DNA of 64,000 nucleotides from positions 8,074,764-8,138,763 of the forward strand of contig NC_092583.1 in NCBI RefSeq assembly GCF_037975245.1, read 5' to 3'. The notes under the pieces were generated by a model. It searched no databases, was not told where the DNA came from, and saw nothing but the letters and a program-made list of their open reading frames with translations. Origin of the DNA: Apostichopus japonicus (taxonomy: Eukaryota; Echinodermata; Holothuroidea; Aspidochirotida; Stichopodidae). The position numbers and the translations under genes are program-made. Positions 12,271 through 23,232 of the stretch are shown one piece after another (the first letter of the stretch is position 1; every line of letters begins with the position of its first letter).

Positions 12271-12897
12271 TCCAAGACATGAACATTTTTCATTTCATAA
12301 CCTCTTTAAATAAGGGCATAGACGAGCAGGTTACAGACGAATTTTGCATGATATAAAGACGGTGATTTTCCTTCCAACAACTATTTTGATTTGCATGTAA
12401 CCATGTTAAATGGTTTGGGTATTTTCCCAATATATTTCCAACAGCTACAGAATGTATCTACATTTAAAAAGAATGTTACCGTAGGACTTTTTAACATGGA
12501 AAAGGATTTTCCTTATGCTTGGATATAGAGAGTTAATGTCTATGAATAATGGTATATTATATAAATTAATAAGAATATGTAGACAATCAAGACAGGTGAC
12601 CTTTCTAACATTAAGTCAATTTCAATGTATTTTTGAAATAGTTTTTTATGAAGCATAGCATTGTTAGAATAGAAATACGTGAAGAAAAGAGTTATGTGAA
12701 GGATTGCTTTCCTAAACTATTTTAAAACAACTAACAAAGCTAACCTAATAAAACTACTATATATTATTTTCGACAGGTTTGCTTGTTTTTCAATATATGT
12801 CTTAAACTTAAAGAACAATTTAAGACGTTGTCAGAATATCTCAGTCCTTTATTTAAGTAAGCTAGAGAGCATTAAATCGGTGCATGTTTGAAATTAA
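12271..12897. other. AT-rich intergenic, nothing recognised
   Basis: No supported feature. Confidence 0.45.
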
Positions 12898-14035
12898 AAT
12901 AAGACCGGGTAAATAACCCATTTTAAGTTCAAGTAACTCCAAATGACGATAAGGTACCTACAATTCGAAGACCGATAAACACAAATTTCATTAGCCGTGT
13001 ATGTAATCAGGGGACCGAATAGTCAAGCATTCTTAACAAATGAGAAGTTCTGTACAAACAGGGATATCAAATGTTTTCACCCCCCCCCCCATTCCCAAAA
13101 GAAATGAATAATAGAATAATATAACCTATTATCTATGATCGCGTTTGGGAGAATTACCGGCAAATTTCGTAGAAGTAGAACAATTTATTTCACATTGACA
13201 AACAACGCAACGAATTAAAAAAGTAGTACAGGATATTTATGTTTCCTTCATTTTCTGACAGTATTTTATACTTATATCCCTTTTCTCATTCTGTTCTCAA
13301 GTCTCCCTTTCAGTAGCCTAGGCTACGAAACATATTACAAGAAAAAAATCCCAAATAATACAAATAATGAGATCAGAACGGTGCTTGTTTGAATCTGTAA
13401 TAGAAAAGGCTGATTGGCCCATTTTAAGTTCAAGTATAACTCCAAATAACGATACGGTACCTACAATTCGAAGACCGATAAACACACATTTCATTGGCCG
13501 TGTTTATAATCAGTGGACGGAATAGTCAAGCATTATTAACATGGGAGAGATTCTCCACAAAAAGGGTTATCAAATGTATTCATCTCCACCTCCCCCCCCC
13601 CCCACACCCGTCAAAAAAATAATTAGTAGAAATAATATAACCTATTATCTATGATTGCGTTTAGGATCATTTCCAGCAAATTTCGTAGAAGTAGAGTGAT
13701 TCACATGGACAAAAAACGCAGAGACTAAAGAAAGTAGCATAGGCTATTTATGTTGTCTTCGTTTTCTGACAGTATTCTGTTCACAGAGCGAAAAACTTTC
13801 ACCCCTTTCGCATTATGTTCTTTTGTAAACCGGTCGATTTTAATCAACTGGAATTTATTTAGCTGCATTCAGATTCAATTTGAATTCAGATTTGTTTGAA
13901 TCTGTGATAGAAACGGCTGATTAACCCATTTTAAGTTCAAATAACTCTAAATAACGATACAGTACCTACAATTCGAAGACCGATAAACACAAATTTCATT
14001 GGCCGTGTATATAATCAGGGGACCGAATAGTCAAG
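12898..14035. repeat. Roughly 505-bp tandem repeat, two full units and one truncated
   Basis: The landmark CCCATTTTAAGTTCAA recurs near 12917, 13418 and 13926. It is followed each time by CGATANGGTACCTACAATTC-like sequence, GAAGACCGATAAACAC and a block ending AATAGTCAAGC. Units 1 and 2 also share a poly-C run, a TATAACCTATTATCTATGAT stretch and TTTCGTAGAAGTAGA. The third unit stops exactly after AATAGTCAAGC at about 14035, where the BEL/Pao sequence begins. Confidence 0.88.
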
Positions 14036-14657
14036 CCTCTCCAATTTGAAAAACGTTCAAAGCGATGAGCACCTAAAACAACATTTGATGATTTTGTGAG
14101 CATGGTAGTGACGGCAAGTCGAATTTCAGAATATGCTACAGGTTGCACAAGGTCATAGTTGTTCACCTCAAGCAGTTCTTGGCGGGACAGAAACCCCGGG
14201 CCTGTAAACCACATACTATCGTGAAGCTCATGTGCTGCAATGGATCTAGAGGCCAAGTCTGCAGGATTTTGTTTAGTAGCAACGTAACACCACTGTTCTG
14301 GACGTGTTGACTGTCTGATGCGATTTACTCGATTTGATACGTAAACATAGAAACGTCTGGTAGTGTTGTTAATGTAACCAAGGACGATCTTACTGTCTGT
14401 GAAAAACCTTACAGTATCTATCTCTAAATCAATTCCATCACTGATGTACTCATACAACTCCATTGCCAACACTGCAGCGCATAACTCAGTCGGGGAATTG
14501 TGTGGGCTAGTTTTGGTGCTAATTTCGCTTTTCCCAACAAGAATCCGACTTGACAATTTCCTTCTTCGTTGACAACTCTGATGTACGCCACTACTCCAAT
14601 GGCAACTGTAGAAGCATCAGAAAAGATACAGAATTCCTTCTTTTTAGTCAACGACAA
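14036..14657 (-). pseudogene. BEL/Pao RNase H domain with start of following linker
   Basis: The first catalytic Asp lies in FCIFSDAS (about 14610-14635). A frameshift near 14500-14560 separates it from the rest. The Glu is in ELCAAVLAMEL, the next Asp in FFTDSKIVLGYI and the last in NPADLASR, so all four metal-binding positions of the RNase H fold are visible. Downstream residues (WFTGPGFL, then FERFSNW) match the RNase H to integrase linker. No integrase zinc finger or DDE core follows. Confidence 0.82.
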
Positions 14658-14841
14658 TAACGATTAAATGACACACCGGGGAACATGCACATCTTCTAAC
14701 AACTTCAAGGATTCCATCCACTTAATCCATTCAACGTCTCTTTCAAAACTGAGAGGCTCGTCACAGTTGTTGATCTCAGAACTAAGTTCTCTCAATAGGG
14801 CCTTTCATTTTATAGTTATCGGAGCTGTCAAACCAAGGGGA

Positions 14842-15800
14842 TCATACACATCTCTTTGTGAATGCTTTGTCTTCTGAAGAAACACTGAATGTGAATGCAT
14901 CAGTATCCAGGTCCCACAACATGCCTAAACTTCGCTGAATCGGGAGTGGATCTGAGGATAGATCTAGGTCCTTTATGCCTTTGGCTCTGTTATCTACATC
15001 AAATGCTTTTACCACTTCTCCATTGTTTGAAGCTATTTTATAGAGGTTAATGTTTGACTCAGCTTGCATTGCTCTTGTCCTTTACAGAAGGTCAATGGCT
15101 ACTTGAGGTGTGGGGGAAGAAGAGAGGCCATCGTCAACATAGAACTTGTTTTCAACATATTGTTTAGCATCACTTCCATGGATTTTTTTTTCCTTTTTGA
15201 GCTGCTCTCCTTAAGCAGTCAGTGGCGACTGATGGGGGGGGGGACTATTTTCAAAAACATGTACCTTCATACGATATTCAGAGATTTCCTTTGTCTTGTC
15301 GTTGTTATTTAAGCCACAGGAACCTGAGAGAATCTCTTTGATCTTCCTCCACTAGAAAGCTACTTCTTCTGTATGTCGGCTGCAAAGGATATGGGATACT
15401 TCCTGAAACGCATCAGCACACCCAAAAGTGAGTTGTTCAGATCTGGACCGCTAAGTAGCACACTGTTCAACGTAATATATCAAATTCTGCTGAGGAATCA
15501 AACACGACACGAATCTGGTCAGGCTTTTATGAGTGATGCACCCAAAATATGGAGAGATACCAACATTCTTTGTCATTTTCTAACGGAGTGGCAGGTTCGG
15601 CATGATCATTGTCTAACATTTTATGAACAAACTCCGCAAACTGATTATTCTTGGTGGAATTCTTCTCCAATGACTTGCGTAGAGTAAAAGCCCTTCTGTG
15701 CTTGTACCCGGTTATTTGGTAGGTGCCTTCTCTCGGGACGGAAAAATAATGGTGCCACCGAACTTCCATTTTTATCCTGATGGACATGTTTGTCCATTAT
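14842..15800 (-). pseudogene. BEL/Pao reverse transcriptase, fragmented
   Basis: The N-terminal part (RKSLEKN, FAEFVHKMLDNDHAEPA, ECWYL) lies at 15540-15740. The palm segment [18 protein letters not shown] is followed by AADIQ, which carries the first catalytic Asp, near 15370-15460. The YVDD active-site box (FYVDDGLSSS) is intact at 15130-15141, and the thumb-side part (NINLYKIASNNGEVVKAF, then QRSLGMLWD) covers 14842-15069. At least two frameshifts and internal stops break it. Confidence 0.85.
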
Positions 15801-15858
15801 GTCCAGAAAAATGTTATCTTCTATAGAAAGGGCTTCTTTTTCATAATCATTTGTTTTA

Positions 15859-16573
15859 TCAAATACTGCTGTACCAAACTGAACCTTCCCTGTAGATCCT
15901 GTTACCGGTGATGTTTAAGTCACTCTTCTTAGTCTTGTCAATTCTCTCTTTCACTTGAATCATGTTGGAACAAGGTTTCATGAGAGAGGTACGCCCATTA
16001 CTGTAAAAACTGGTTTTGAAGACGTGGTGTTTGCGCTGGTGGGATGTGCCCAAACACACTTCTCCAACAATAACCCATTCCAAGTGTAGTCGCTGGTCAT
16101 ACGGAGCATCATGGGGGCCGTTGATGTGTTCCCGCATCCTGTGGGTCCTCAAGACATCTCTTCCGAGCAGTAACAAAAACTCTCCACTTCCGGGTCAACT
16201 GGTGGTATCTTGTTTGCAATGTTCTTAAAATGGGAAAATGATTCGCTATATCTGGTGTTGGGATTTCCTGTCTATCATCTGGAATCATCTCACACTGTAT
16301 CAGCGATGACAAGTGAAATTTGACTTTGTAATCAATGGAACTTATCATCAGGTTGTAAGCTCTCCTCCCAGTAGTCTCCATAATACCTGAAAAAGTCTTC
16401 AGTGTGTAAGGGGTAGTAGTAGATGTTATGCCAAGTGCATCAAATAGTTGTGGTTTAGCCAGGGACCTGTTACTCTGCTCGTCCAATACAGCATATACCC
16501 TGATAGCTTCATGTTCCTTCCATTGTGAATACACCTTGACTTGGCATACCTTCGAACAAGAGCGTCCACACAA
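15859..16573 (-). pseudogene. BEL/Pao aspartic protease and linker
   Basis: 16400-16573 encodes AVLDEQSNRSLA, the retropepsin active-site strand in the LD(D/E)QSN form seen in this group. LLLGRDVLRTHRMREHING follows at 16110-16176 in another frame, then DQRLHLEWVIVGEVCLG, typical of the protease-to-RT linker. The two frames overlap at 16109-16176, so a frameshift separates them. Confidence 0.8.
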
Positions 16574-16596
16574 ATTATAAACACAAATTCAGTGCA

Positions 16597-17981
16597 TTAA
16601 GAGGTAACAGACGAAGAGTTCTGCTCCCCACCAGTATCTCCCTTAGTAACTTGTGTAACACGAAAAAAATGTTGATGAACATGGAGATCGGTGTTGTGTC
16701 TCACACTTCCACATTCAGAACACTTCACCGATACTTTGCAATGTCTAGCAATATAATCACTTGTCGCCATGCATCTGAAACTTTCAGTCATATCAGTGAT
16801 GTGTGTCTTAACTCTTTCTGGATACACAAACCTACCTGCTGAGCTGTTTAGCTTAAAACTAGGATCGTTGAGAACTTTGGCTTCCTGTCGAACAAATCTG
16901 TAAAACACAGATAATGGTGGGAACGTCACATTGTAGTCTTCCTTGTACCTAGCTCCCTTTGAACGCCATTTATCTTGAAGTCCTGGTGGGAGCTCTTCCA
17001 CTATTTGCTTCACCCCACCGGCCCAGTCAAGGTAACTGAGACCAGGGAGAGTTCCGTCTCTCATAGCACACTCCAGTTCTAACAAAACCTCACCTAACAC
17101 TCTGATTTTTGTGTTTTCTTTGGTTTTAATCATTGGGAAATCATAACCTTTCCTCAACAATGCTTGCGTCACTACTTCTGGAGCTCCATAACATCCAGGC
17201 GTTGCCATACCATATCCAATCCCACTTGTGGGTTAGTAACTTGAGCAGAACGTAATATTTTGGCATGTTGTGACGACTTTTCACCTACCCATTTTATCAA
17301 CAGATCAAGTTCTTCCCTGGGCAACAAATTAAGGTCCTAAATCACATATCTAAATGATGCCTTCCACGCTCTGTAATGTTCTGGTTTCTCGTCAAATATA
17401 ATAAGTCTGGAACTCACCAAGTCTTTCCGAATGAGATACTTAGCGAGGTCTTCAGTCTCTTGCCGGTACTTTGCTCTTGTCTGAGTGATGATTGGATTTC
17501 TTAAAGCCGCCTGATTGCTAAAATGGTCTTGAATATAATCACTGATTCGCTGATTGGAATTTACTTCGTAAATATCTGCACCACGTAATTCGTCGTGGCT
17601 TCCTAATGGTTGGTCTTCATCATACATTGCGGCTTCAGCTGAAGCAGCATTTACCTTTTCACTTTGAAGAATAAGCATATCAGCGTCCAGTGCTGCCTTT
17701 TGTTTCAACAGTTCCGACTCTTTGTTTGCATATGCGAGCAATGCCCGATCCGACTCAATCTTAGCTCGTGCCTTCATTGCTGCTGAACTCGTGGACGATC
17801 CATATATGTTTGAACTTTTAGTGGATTTTGACTTAACAGATTTTGTGTCAACGTTAGCTGATTCACGATGTTGCCTTGTACTAATGTCGTGATTCATTGT
17901 TTTAAGTTTGTCTGTTTCCTTATCCGCTGCTTCCCTGGGTTCTTTCTCAATACGGAAATGTCTTCCTGATCGTGTACCCAT
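16597..17981 (-). pseudogene. BEL/Pao gag with degenerate zinc knuckles
   Basis: The first frame (17981 down to 17337) starts MGTRSG, is rich in Ser/Lys and Ala/Glu, and reaches YRAWKASFRYVI, a conserved gag stretch. It ends at a TAG that looks like a point mutation, because the same frame continues DLNLLPREELDLLIKW to a stop near 17175. A frameshift then leads to the 203-codon frame (17208-16597) with EVVTQALLRKGYDFP. The C-terminal zinc-binding region CSECGSVRHNTDLH is the Pao-type knuckle, but a preceding one has lost cysteines. Confidence 0.8.
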
Positions 17982-18242
17982 TGCTATGCCTTGATTCAGT
18001 CTTTTTATTGTGATACCGGAGCGCTAAAAACGCAGGGCGATATTCAGCCAGACAACCATTTCCCATCAAAGCCCAAAACAAAGATAAACATTGACAAGAT
18101 CATGGACGTTTGCCAGCAGTTTAATTCAAGTAAATGTTGGTGAATGAGTGAGTGGATGATGAAAAGATTATCACACTCCAAGGTTAGAAAAAGAAATGAG
18201 TAAGATAACGGCTAAATGATCGCATCTAAACCGAGCGATGCT

Positions 18243-18249
<7 letters not shown>

Positions 18250-18320
<71 letters not shown>
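18250..18320. repeat. (TA)n microsatellite
   Basis: About 70 bp of pure TA. Confidence 0.95.
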
Positions 18321-18323
<3 letters not shown>

Positions 18324-18384
18324 TTTAGGACTGCTTGGTAGATTAGATCAAGATCATTGCAGATTAGCCATTAGTAACTTTACA

Positions 18385-18665
18385 TTTTGTCCTATAATTT
18401 GAGTTGTTCATCATGGTGTTACCATGGCAACAGCCCTATTTCGACATGACAGTGACCTTAAATGATCCAGATCTTGACTGCAATCAACCGGGCCAAGTCA
18501 GATCAATGTAGAAAAGACCATTAGTTTGTATTATTTGGTATATGTATATTATGTGATATTTTTCTCAAAGTCCAAATTTCATCATGGCTATTGCCATGGC
18601 AACAGCCCTAATTAGGGATGACTTTGACTTTCCTGGTTGTGATTGGTTCCACCAAGACAGCTTCA
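18385..18665. repeat. Two-copy repeat, each unit with an X-box-like palindrome
   Basis: Two units of roughly 170 bp share CCATGGCAACAGCCCTA followed by a short spacer and a TGAC..T block. Unit 1 carries GTTACCATGGCAAC at 18418-18431, a perfect match to the RFX X-box consensus GTNRCCATGGYAAC. Unit 2 carries TTGCCATGGCAAC near 18591-18603. Regulatory function is not shown. Confidence 0.65.
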
Positions 18666-19017
18666 AATATATACACTGAGACACTAAATTATGCTTTTAG
18701 GTTATTTAATTACAAAGATATGACATATTCTTAAATTCCAAGTTTTAATGAATGTGTTGGCAACTTGGTGATCACACCAACCATTAATTAAATGGCAAAC
18801 AAGCAGATTGTGATAGCTGAGGGTCCTAGCTAACAGAAAAACATGGTGGGGTGACAATCCCTAAAAACAGACATGGTGGGAGCGAAAATCCCTAAGGGTT
18901 TCGCTTCTTCTTCTTTCTTTTTTTCTTCTTTTTGGGGGGGGGGGTCTTTCGCTGCGTTGCCCTTGTACGTGCTCCTGCTTCAGTCCTCGCTTTGCATCCC
19001 TACTCTCTTGTTCTCAC
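18666..19017. other. Intergenic, G-tract
   Basis: Contains a pyrimidine tract followed by a run of G near 18910-18945 and nothing else supported. Confidence 0.4.
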
Positions 19018-20296
19018 GTTATTTTCTTGATGACAAGATATATTTGCCTCAAACTGTATGAAGTGAGCGTGACGCATTGCGAGTTACCCAATAGTAATAC
19101 CAGTTCCTAATACAGGACGATACCATGGTTACGTACGGTTACCCAATTTACCTAGCTACGTTTATACCTTTCATGCTTAAACCTGACTTTTGACATGTCA
19201 CGCCTAATAAAATGACACAACATCTTTTCTTTTCTTCCCCTCATTATGGGTTCTATACTTACGGCATATATCTTACAGTTCACATGCTTTAATTCAGCTG
19301 TGTCAACTGATAGGCTACTGATTTGCTACATACCACTACAACAGAATGTACAAAACACAAATAAATGGAAACAAACATAAAAGAAGGTAAATTTGAATCA
19401 ATGGTAAATAACATGAAAAAAATTGACTTGACTTTACAATATTTCGCATATAGCCAATCATCGATCTTGTTGACATAATTATATCTTCTCACTCGTACGC
19501 AAAATGGGAGCAGGGACATCCAGCAGGCAAGCAGGGAGAATCCCCTGCTAGGGAGAATCCCCTACTAGTGAGGAGGGAAACTATGCCTGACCTCTGCCAG
19601 AATCGTAGTTCATGTTATTGAAAGATTGAAACAGGTGTGCCACGATTGTATCATTCCCTTTTCTTCAATCTAATGTCTTCAGTTTTAAATCCATAGAAAG
19701 GATCAAGCAGCATATAGCTCTGTTATGATTGTATAAAGTGTATTTTTTCTGAGGGATTTCTTATAAGAATGCTTTCCCTGTTAGCTTTTCTTCCATTTCA
19801 TGGCGGTTTAGTACTTGGGATCAACGTAATCTCTAATTATCCATGACTTGAAACGGAAAACAAAGAATGTTTCTATAGTTCACATGTTCTCATTGGTTCT
19901 TCCTTTCTTTTGACACTTACAACACTTACAATATTTTGTAATATGATGTTCTTTTTTTCAAGATTAAATGTGTTGCATGAATAAATTTGGGTCGGGTGAG
20001 GAAGTTAAAGTTAGTTAGGGGAGGGAGGAATGTCTCCGTTGGCCCATCGTCTATTAAATATGATGGTCCCACTCAATTTTGCATGTTCTTGATGATAAGC
20101 TGTATTTGCGTCAAATCGTATGAAGTGAGCGTGACACATTTGCGTGTTACCCAATGGCAATAAAAGATCCTAAAACAAGACGATACCATGGTTACGTACA
20201 TAAGGTTACCCAATTTACCGAACTACGTTTATACCTTTCATGCTTAAACCTGATTTTTGTCATGTCACGCCTATTTCAATGACACAACATCTTTTG
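19018..20296. repeat. Direct repeats of about 210 bp, 860 bp apart
   Basis: 19018-19226 and 20083-20296 align throughout, sharing TATGAAGTGAGCGTGAC, GACGATACCATGGTTACGTAC and ACGTTTATACCTTTCATGCT. They are in the same orientation. They could be remnant LTRs of a non-autonomous element, dispersed-repeat copies or an old duplication. No primer-binding site or coding region was seen between them. Confidence 0.75.
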
Positions 20297-21327
20297 TTAA
20301 ACAGAGTAAAACAGAGTTCTGGATGAAAGACAAATAATAAATTGAGGCGAGTTCTGGGAAATAAGACAAATCATTTATTTGTTCTTTGTTCAATTTTTTC
20401 AAACCACTCTATGAGAGTTTTAAGTTTTATTCCGTTCGTTTATATGTTTGTTATAGAGATCTAATATACAACTGTCATGGTTCAGTAACGTATCGGCAAA
20501 TGAAATGAGAAGGAGGGGCGGCGGTGAAAGGAGAGTAGCTACGACCTTGAAAGGGACTAGCTATTGTCTCCTATAACTTATGCTTTATAGAGATTTTAGC
20601 TACTGATAGAGTCGACATGTCAGAGTGTTGACAAAATATACACGCAAATACCGCAGTTTCAGAGTATCAATAAATACAACAAGTCACTGCGGGCTAAAAC
20701 AAAGTCTTGTAGTTGACGAATTCCCGATCCCCGTGTTTCCCAAATCTACTTGCATAAACTCAAAACCCTATGAATTATGTTTCGAGTTAGAATTACTGTG
20801 CTATTTCCAGCCATTCAGATTCCTAAATAAGATGACTGTCACATGTAGTTAACGTGTTTGACTTAATAAGTAATCTCCCTTCCTCATTCAAAAAGGTCTT
20901 GAAATTGTTTGTTGAAATGTTAGGCTTAATCCCAGTACATAATCGTCTGCATAGAATTTAGTTGTAAAGGAGACAACTTACAGCAAGAACTCTCTTGCAA
21001 GCATAATCGTAAGCGAACTTTTGTGAATAAGAAGATTTCACGGAATCCGTTTTTCTTTTACTGCTTGCTTCGAAGTCATCGATAGTATCGGGGTATAAGC
21101 CTATAGTACATTTACGTCTTGAAAGGAAACGACATTCTTACTGCTTGCTGCAACGTAAACAAAGACATTGAAGCGTGAGCTTCTTGTTAATAAAGATATT
21201 CAGATCCGTTGTTCTAATGAGAGTAAAACAGGATGAATAGAGATTTCGTTGATGGCAGTGTCATTCACTGTTACCAATAGATTGTATCCAACCAATAATA
21301 CCAATTTAAGCTTGTTAAAAGTTAACT
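20297..21327. other. Intergenic, nothing recognised
   Basis: No supported gene. Confidence 0.4.
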
Positions 21328-21710
21328 TGTCAAATGGTTCAGATGGTAGAGCAGTGGACTGGTAACCCGATGAAACTGAGTTCGACTCCATCAATGGTTG
21401 GTTATACACGTTATGAATTTCTTTTTCTCTTTCAGTAGTCGACGCTGAAGTCTTGATATATTAATTCAACCACATAATTTACTAGCTGATGTGGTGGCCG
21501 ATGCTGTAAAGAGGGTGACGAAAGACTCATTCCTCGTCGGTCGTGTAAATCGTGGCTAGGGTTCAAGACAGGCCTCTGGCGATAATACCTTTGGCTGTAG
21601 GTATGGTACTTTTTGTGGCCTAGGATCCCGTACCATGTCTCCCTTGTTGTCGCAAAAGAACCCGGGAGGATGCGCAGAGGGTCGGTCAAATCGACCAGAA
21701 GCGTACTAGG
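21328..21710 (+). repeat. SINE with tRNA-Thr-like head and conserved body
   Basis: The head (21328-21405) has a perfect Pol III A box (TGGTTCAGATGG, 21335-21346), a B box (AGTTCGACTCC, 21379-21389) and a 7-nt anticodon loop CTGGTAA (anticodon GGT). Acceptor and T stems no longer pair, so it is not a working tRNA. A body block at 21600-21710 recurs with good identity and the same orientation at 39883-39995, which supports a retroposon family with the tRNA part as its 5' end. Whether head and body are one unit is inferred. Confidence 0.6.
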
Positions 21711-22189
21711 TGGCGTGCGTGAATCCTTGCCTTTGGCCAGAGGTGGTGACATCTCTGCGACCGGCATGCTTGCAGCCACCGTCCACTGAAAACGTGGCCT
21801 GATGAGGCGCTATTCTCCTAAAAGTGAATCTACGGATGCCTTTAAGAGCCATATAATTATTTCATAATAAAAAACACCCTGTTTCAAACTAGCGCCATCG
21901 AATTCCCTAAAAGCCTTTTTTTCTTGTCACTCTGAAGGTGGAATGAATTTTATCGTGATGGGTTATTTGTGGTAAGCCAAGCAATTAAACTCATTGTTGG
22001 GTATAAATGTGTTGGCAAAGATTTACCCAACCTACACCAAAACAAGCATTATATTCGTTGCAATGCCAGAGACATACAAGCCAGCAAGACCATGGGATAA
22101 CATTTTAATATACATATAATTCAATCTATATCACTTTTGCAAGAAGACCAAAGTATTCCAGTGTCAATATGGTCCCATTATAAGCATTA
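21711..22189. other. Intergenic, nothing recognised
   Basis: No supported feature. Confidence 0.4.
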
Positions 22190-22320
22190 ATTTAAGCAGC
22201 AATATTATATTTATTATAAGCAGCAATTATTATAAGCAGCAATATATGTATATAAGCAGCAATATATATATATATATATATATATAAGCAGCAATATAAA
22301 TATATAAGCAGCATCATTGT
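22190..22320. repeat. Minisatellite, (TATAAGCAGCAATA)-type units
   Basis: AAGCAGCA occurs six times within 130 bp, each flanked by variable lengths of TA/TTA sequence. It is a compound TA microsatellite and short minisatellite. Confidence 0.85.
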
Positions 22321-22524
22321 TGTAGCAATTCTCATACCGGATAGTAGTAGTAGTGATTTTATGAACTTTGTTTGAGATTCACAACAAAAATATACCTCTT
22401 ATTGTGTTTTGATAACTTCAGGAACCAAATTAACTTTGATATGCCGTGGACTATTAAAAACCACTGCTCGCGGTCTAGCTAGGGTTGTATAGCACATTTT
22501 TTGTTGTTGGAATGACCCTTTAAA

Positions 22525-22860
22525 CAGTTGAGGTTCACTAGTTAAAGTGACTGGACCTTTTAGTTTAGTACACAGCCCATCAGACTAGTTCCTCAGTTGC
22601 AATACAAAACTCAAAGGGAGAAATTAAGATGATATGGTCTCAAATGACATGTTTATAATTTATTACCAATTTGTTAAGGACAAATGGTCTTGAATGTGAT
22701 CCAAGGGTGCTCTGTTGCGTGTATGAAGTTTAACGAACATATTCTGGTTGACCTTAAGAAACAACGGATTATCATTAACTATACGACCTGCAATGAGGAG
22801 CCGACGTCACCATCAAGTTAGCCTAGTAAACGAATATTCCAGAAATAAAGTATATTTAAC
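22525..22860 (+). repeat. Dispersed repeat, copy 1 (about 330 bp)
   Basis: Aligns in direct orientation with 25520-25850. Shared landmarks are AGTTAAAGTGACTGGAC, TCAAATGACAT and GACGTCA near the 3' end. The two copies lie 3 kb apart and are clearly diverged. Identity of the family is unknown. Confidence 0.7.
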
Positions 22861-23049
22861 GATACATATCTTGAAAAATACTGGAAAAGCTACAGAAATA
22901 AAGTATTGTACTCAAAGTTTTTTGTTTTGTTTTTCTATTATAACATCAATACTAAAATTCTGCTTTAGTCATTATTTTAATAATTTAAGTGAGTAATCAA
23001 GTTACAGAAAAATTTATCTGTCGATCATCCTCCCATGATTGAATACCGG

Positions 23050-23232
23050 GGATAATTTTTTTTTAAAGAAAACTCACCAGGAAAGAACATGGGAACGAAA
23101 AACGAACTACCGAACATCTGATCCGCTCTCAACCATAGTACCCCTAGCATCGAGACTGTGACTGTGTGACCATCCTGAGGTGTATATGACCATTCCCCTC
23201 TAAAGGGAACAGATACTACACTTGATCTTCGG
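23050..23232 (-). repeat. Repeat with an exact 23-nt U2 snRNA segment
   Basis: On the minus strand 23229-23207 reads AAGATCAAGTGTAGTATCTG then TTC. This is identical to the conserved U2 snRNA stretch that includes the branch-point-pairing GUAGUA. The bases before and after it no longer match U2. The downstream body to about 23050 aligns with 43680-43830 (shared GGGGAATGGT, TCACACAGTCACAGTC, GGTTGAGAGCGGATCAG, GTTCTTTCCT). So a repeat family is fused to a U2-derived head. The second copy is diverged at the U2 part. SINEs with snRNA heads (SINEU) are known from crocodilians. Confidence 0.65.

Larger units (their letters stand above)
14036..17981 (-). mobile_element. Decayed BEL/Pao LTR retrotransposon, integrase lost
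   Basis: Read on the minus strand, the order is gag, aspartic protease, reverse transcriptase, RNase H, as in BEL/Pao elements. Each part is broken by stops or frameshifts (see the separate entries). Sequence similarity stops shortly after RNase H at about 14036, where the 505-bp tandem repeat begins, so integrase and the 3' LTR are absent. I could not find a 5' LTR or primer-binding site to the right of gag (17982-18240). The element is inactive. Confidence 0.88.
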
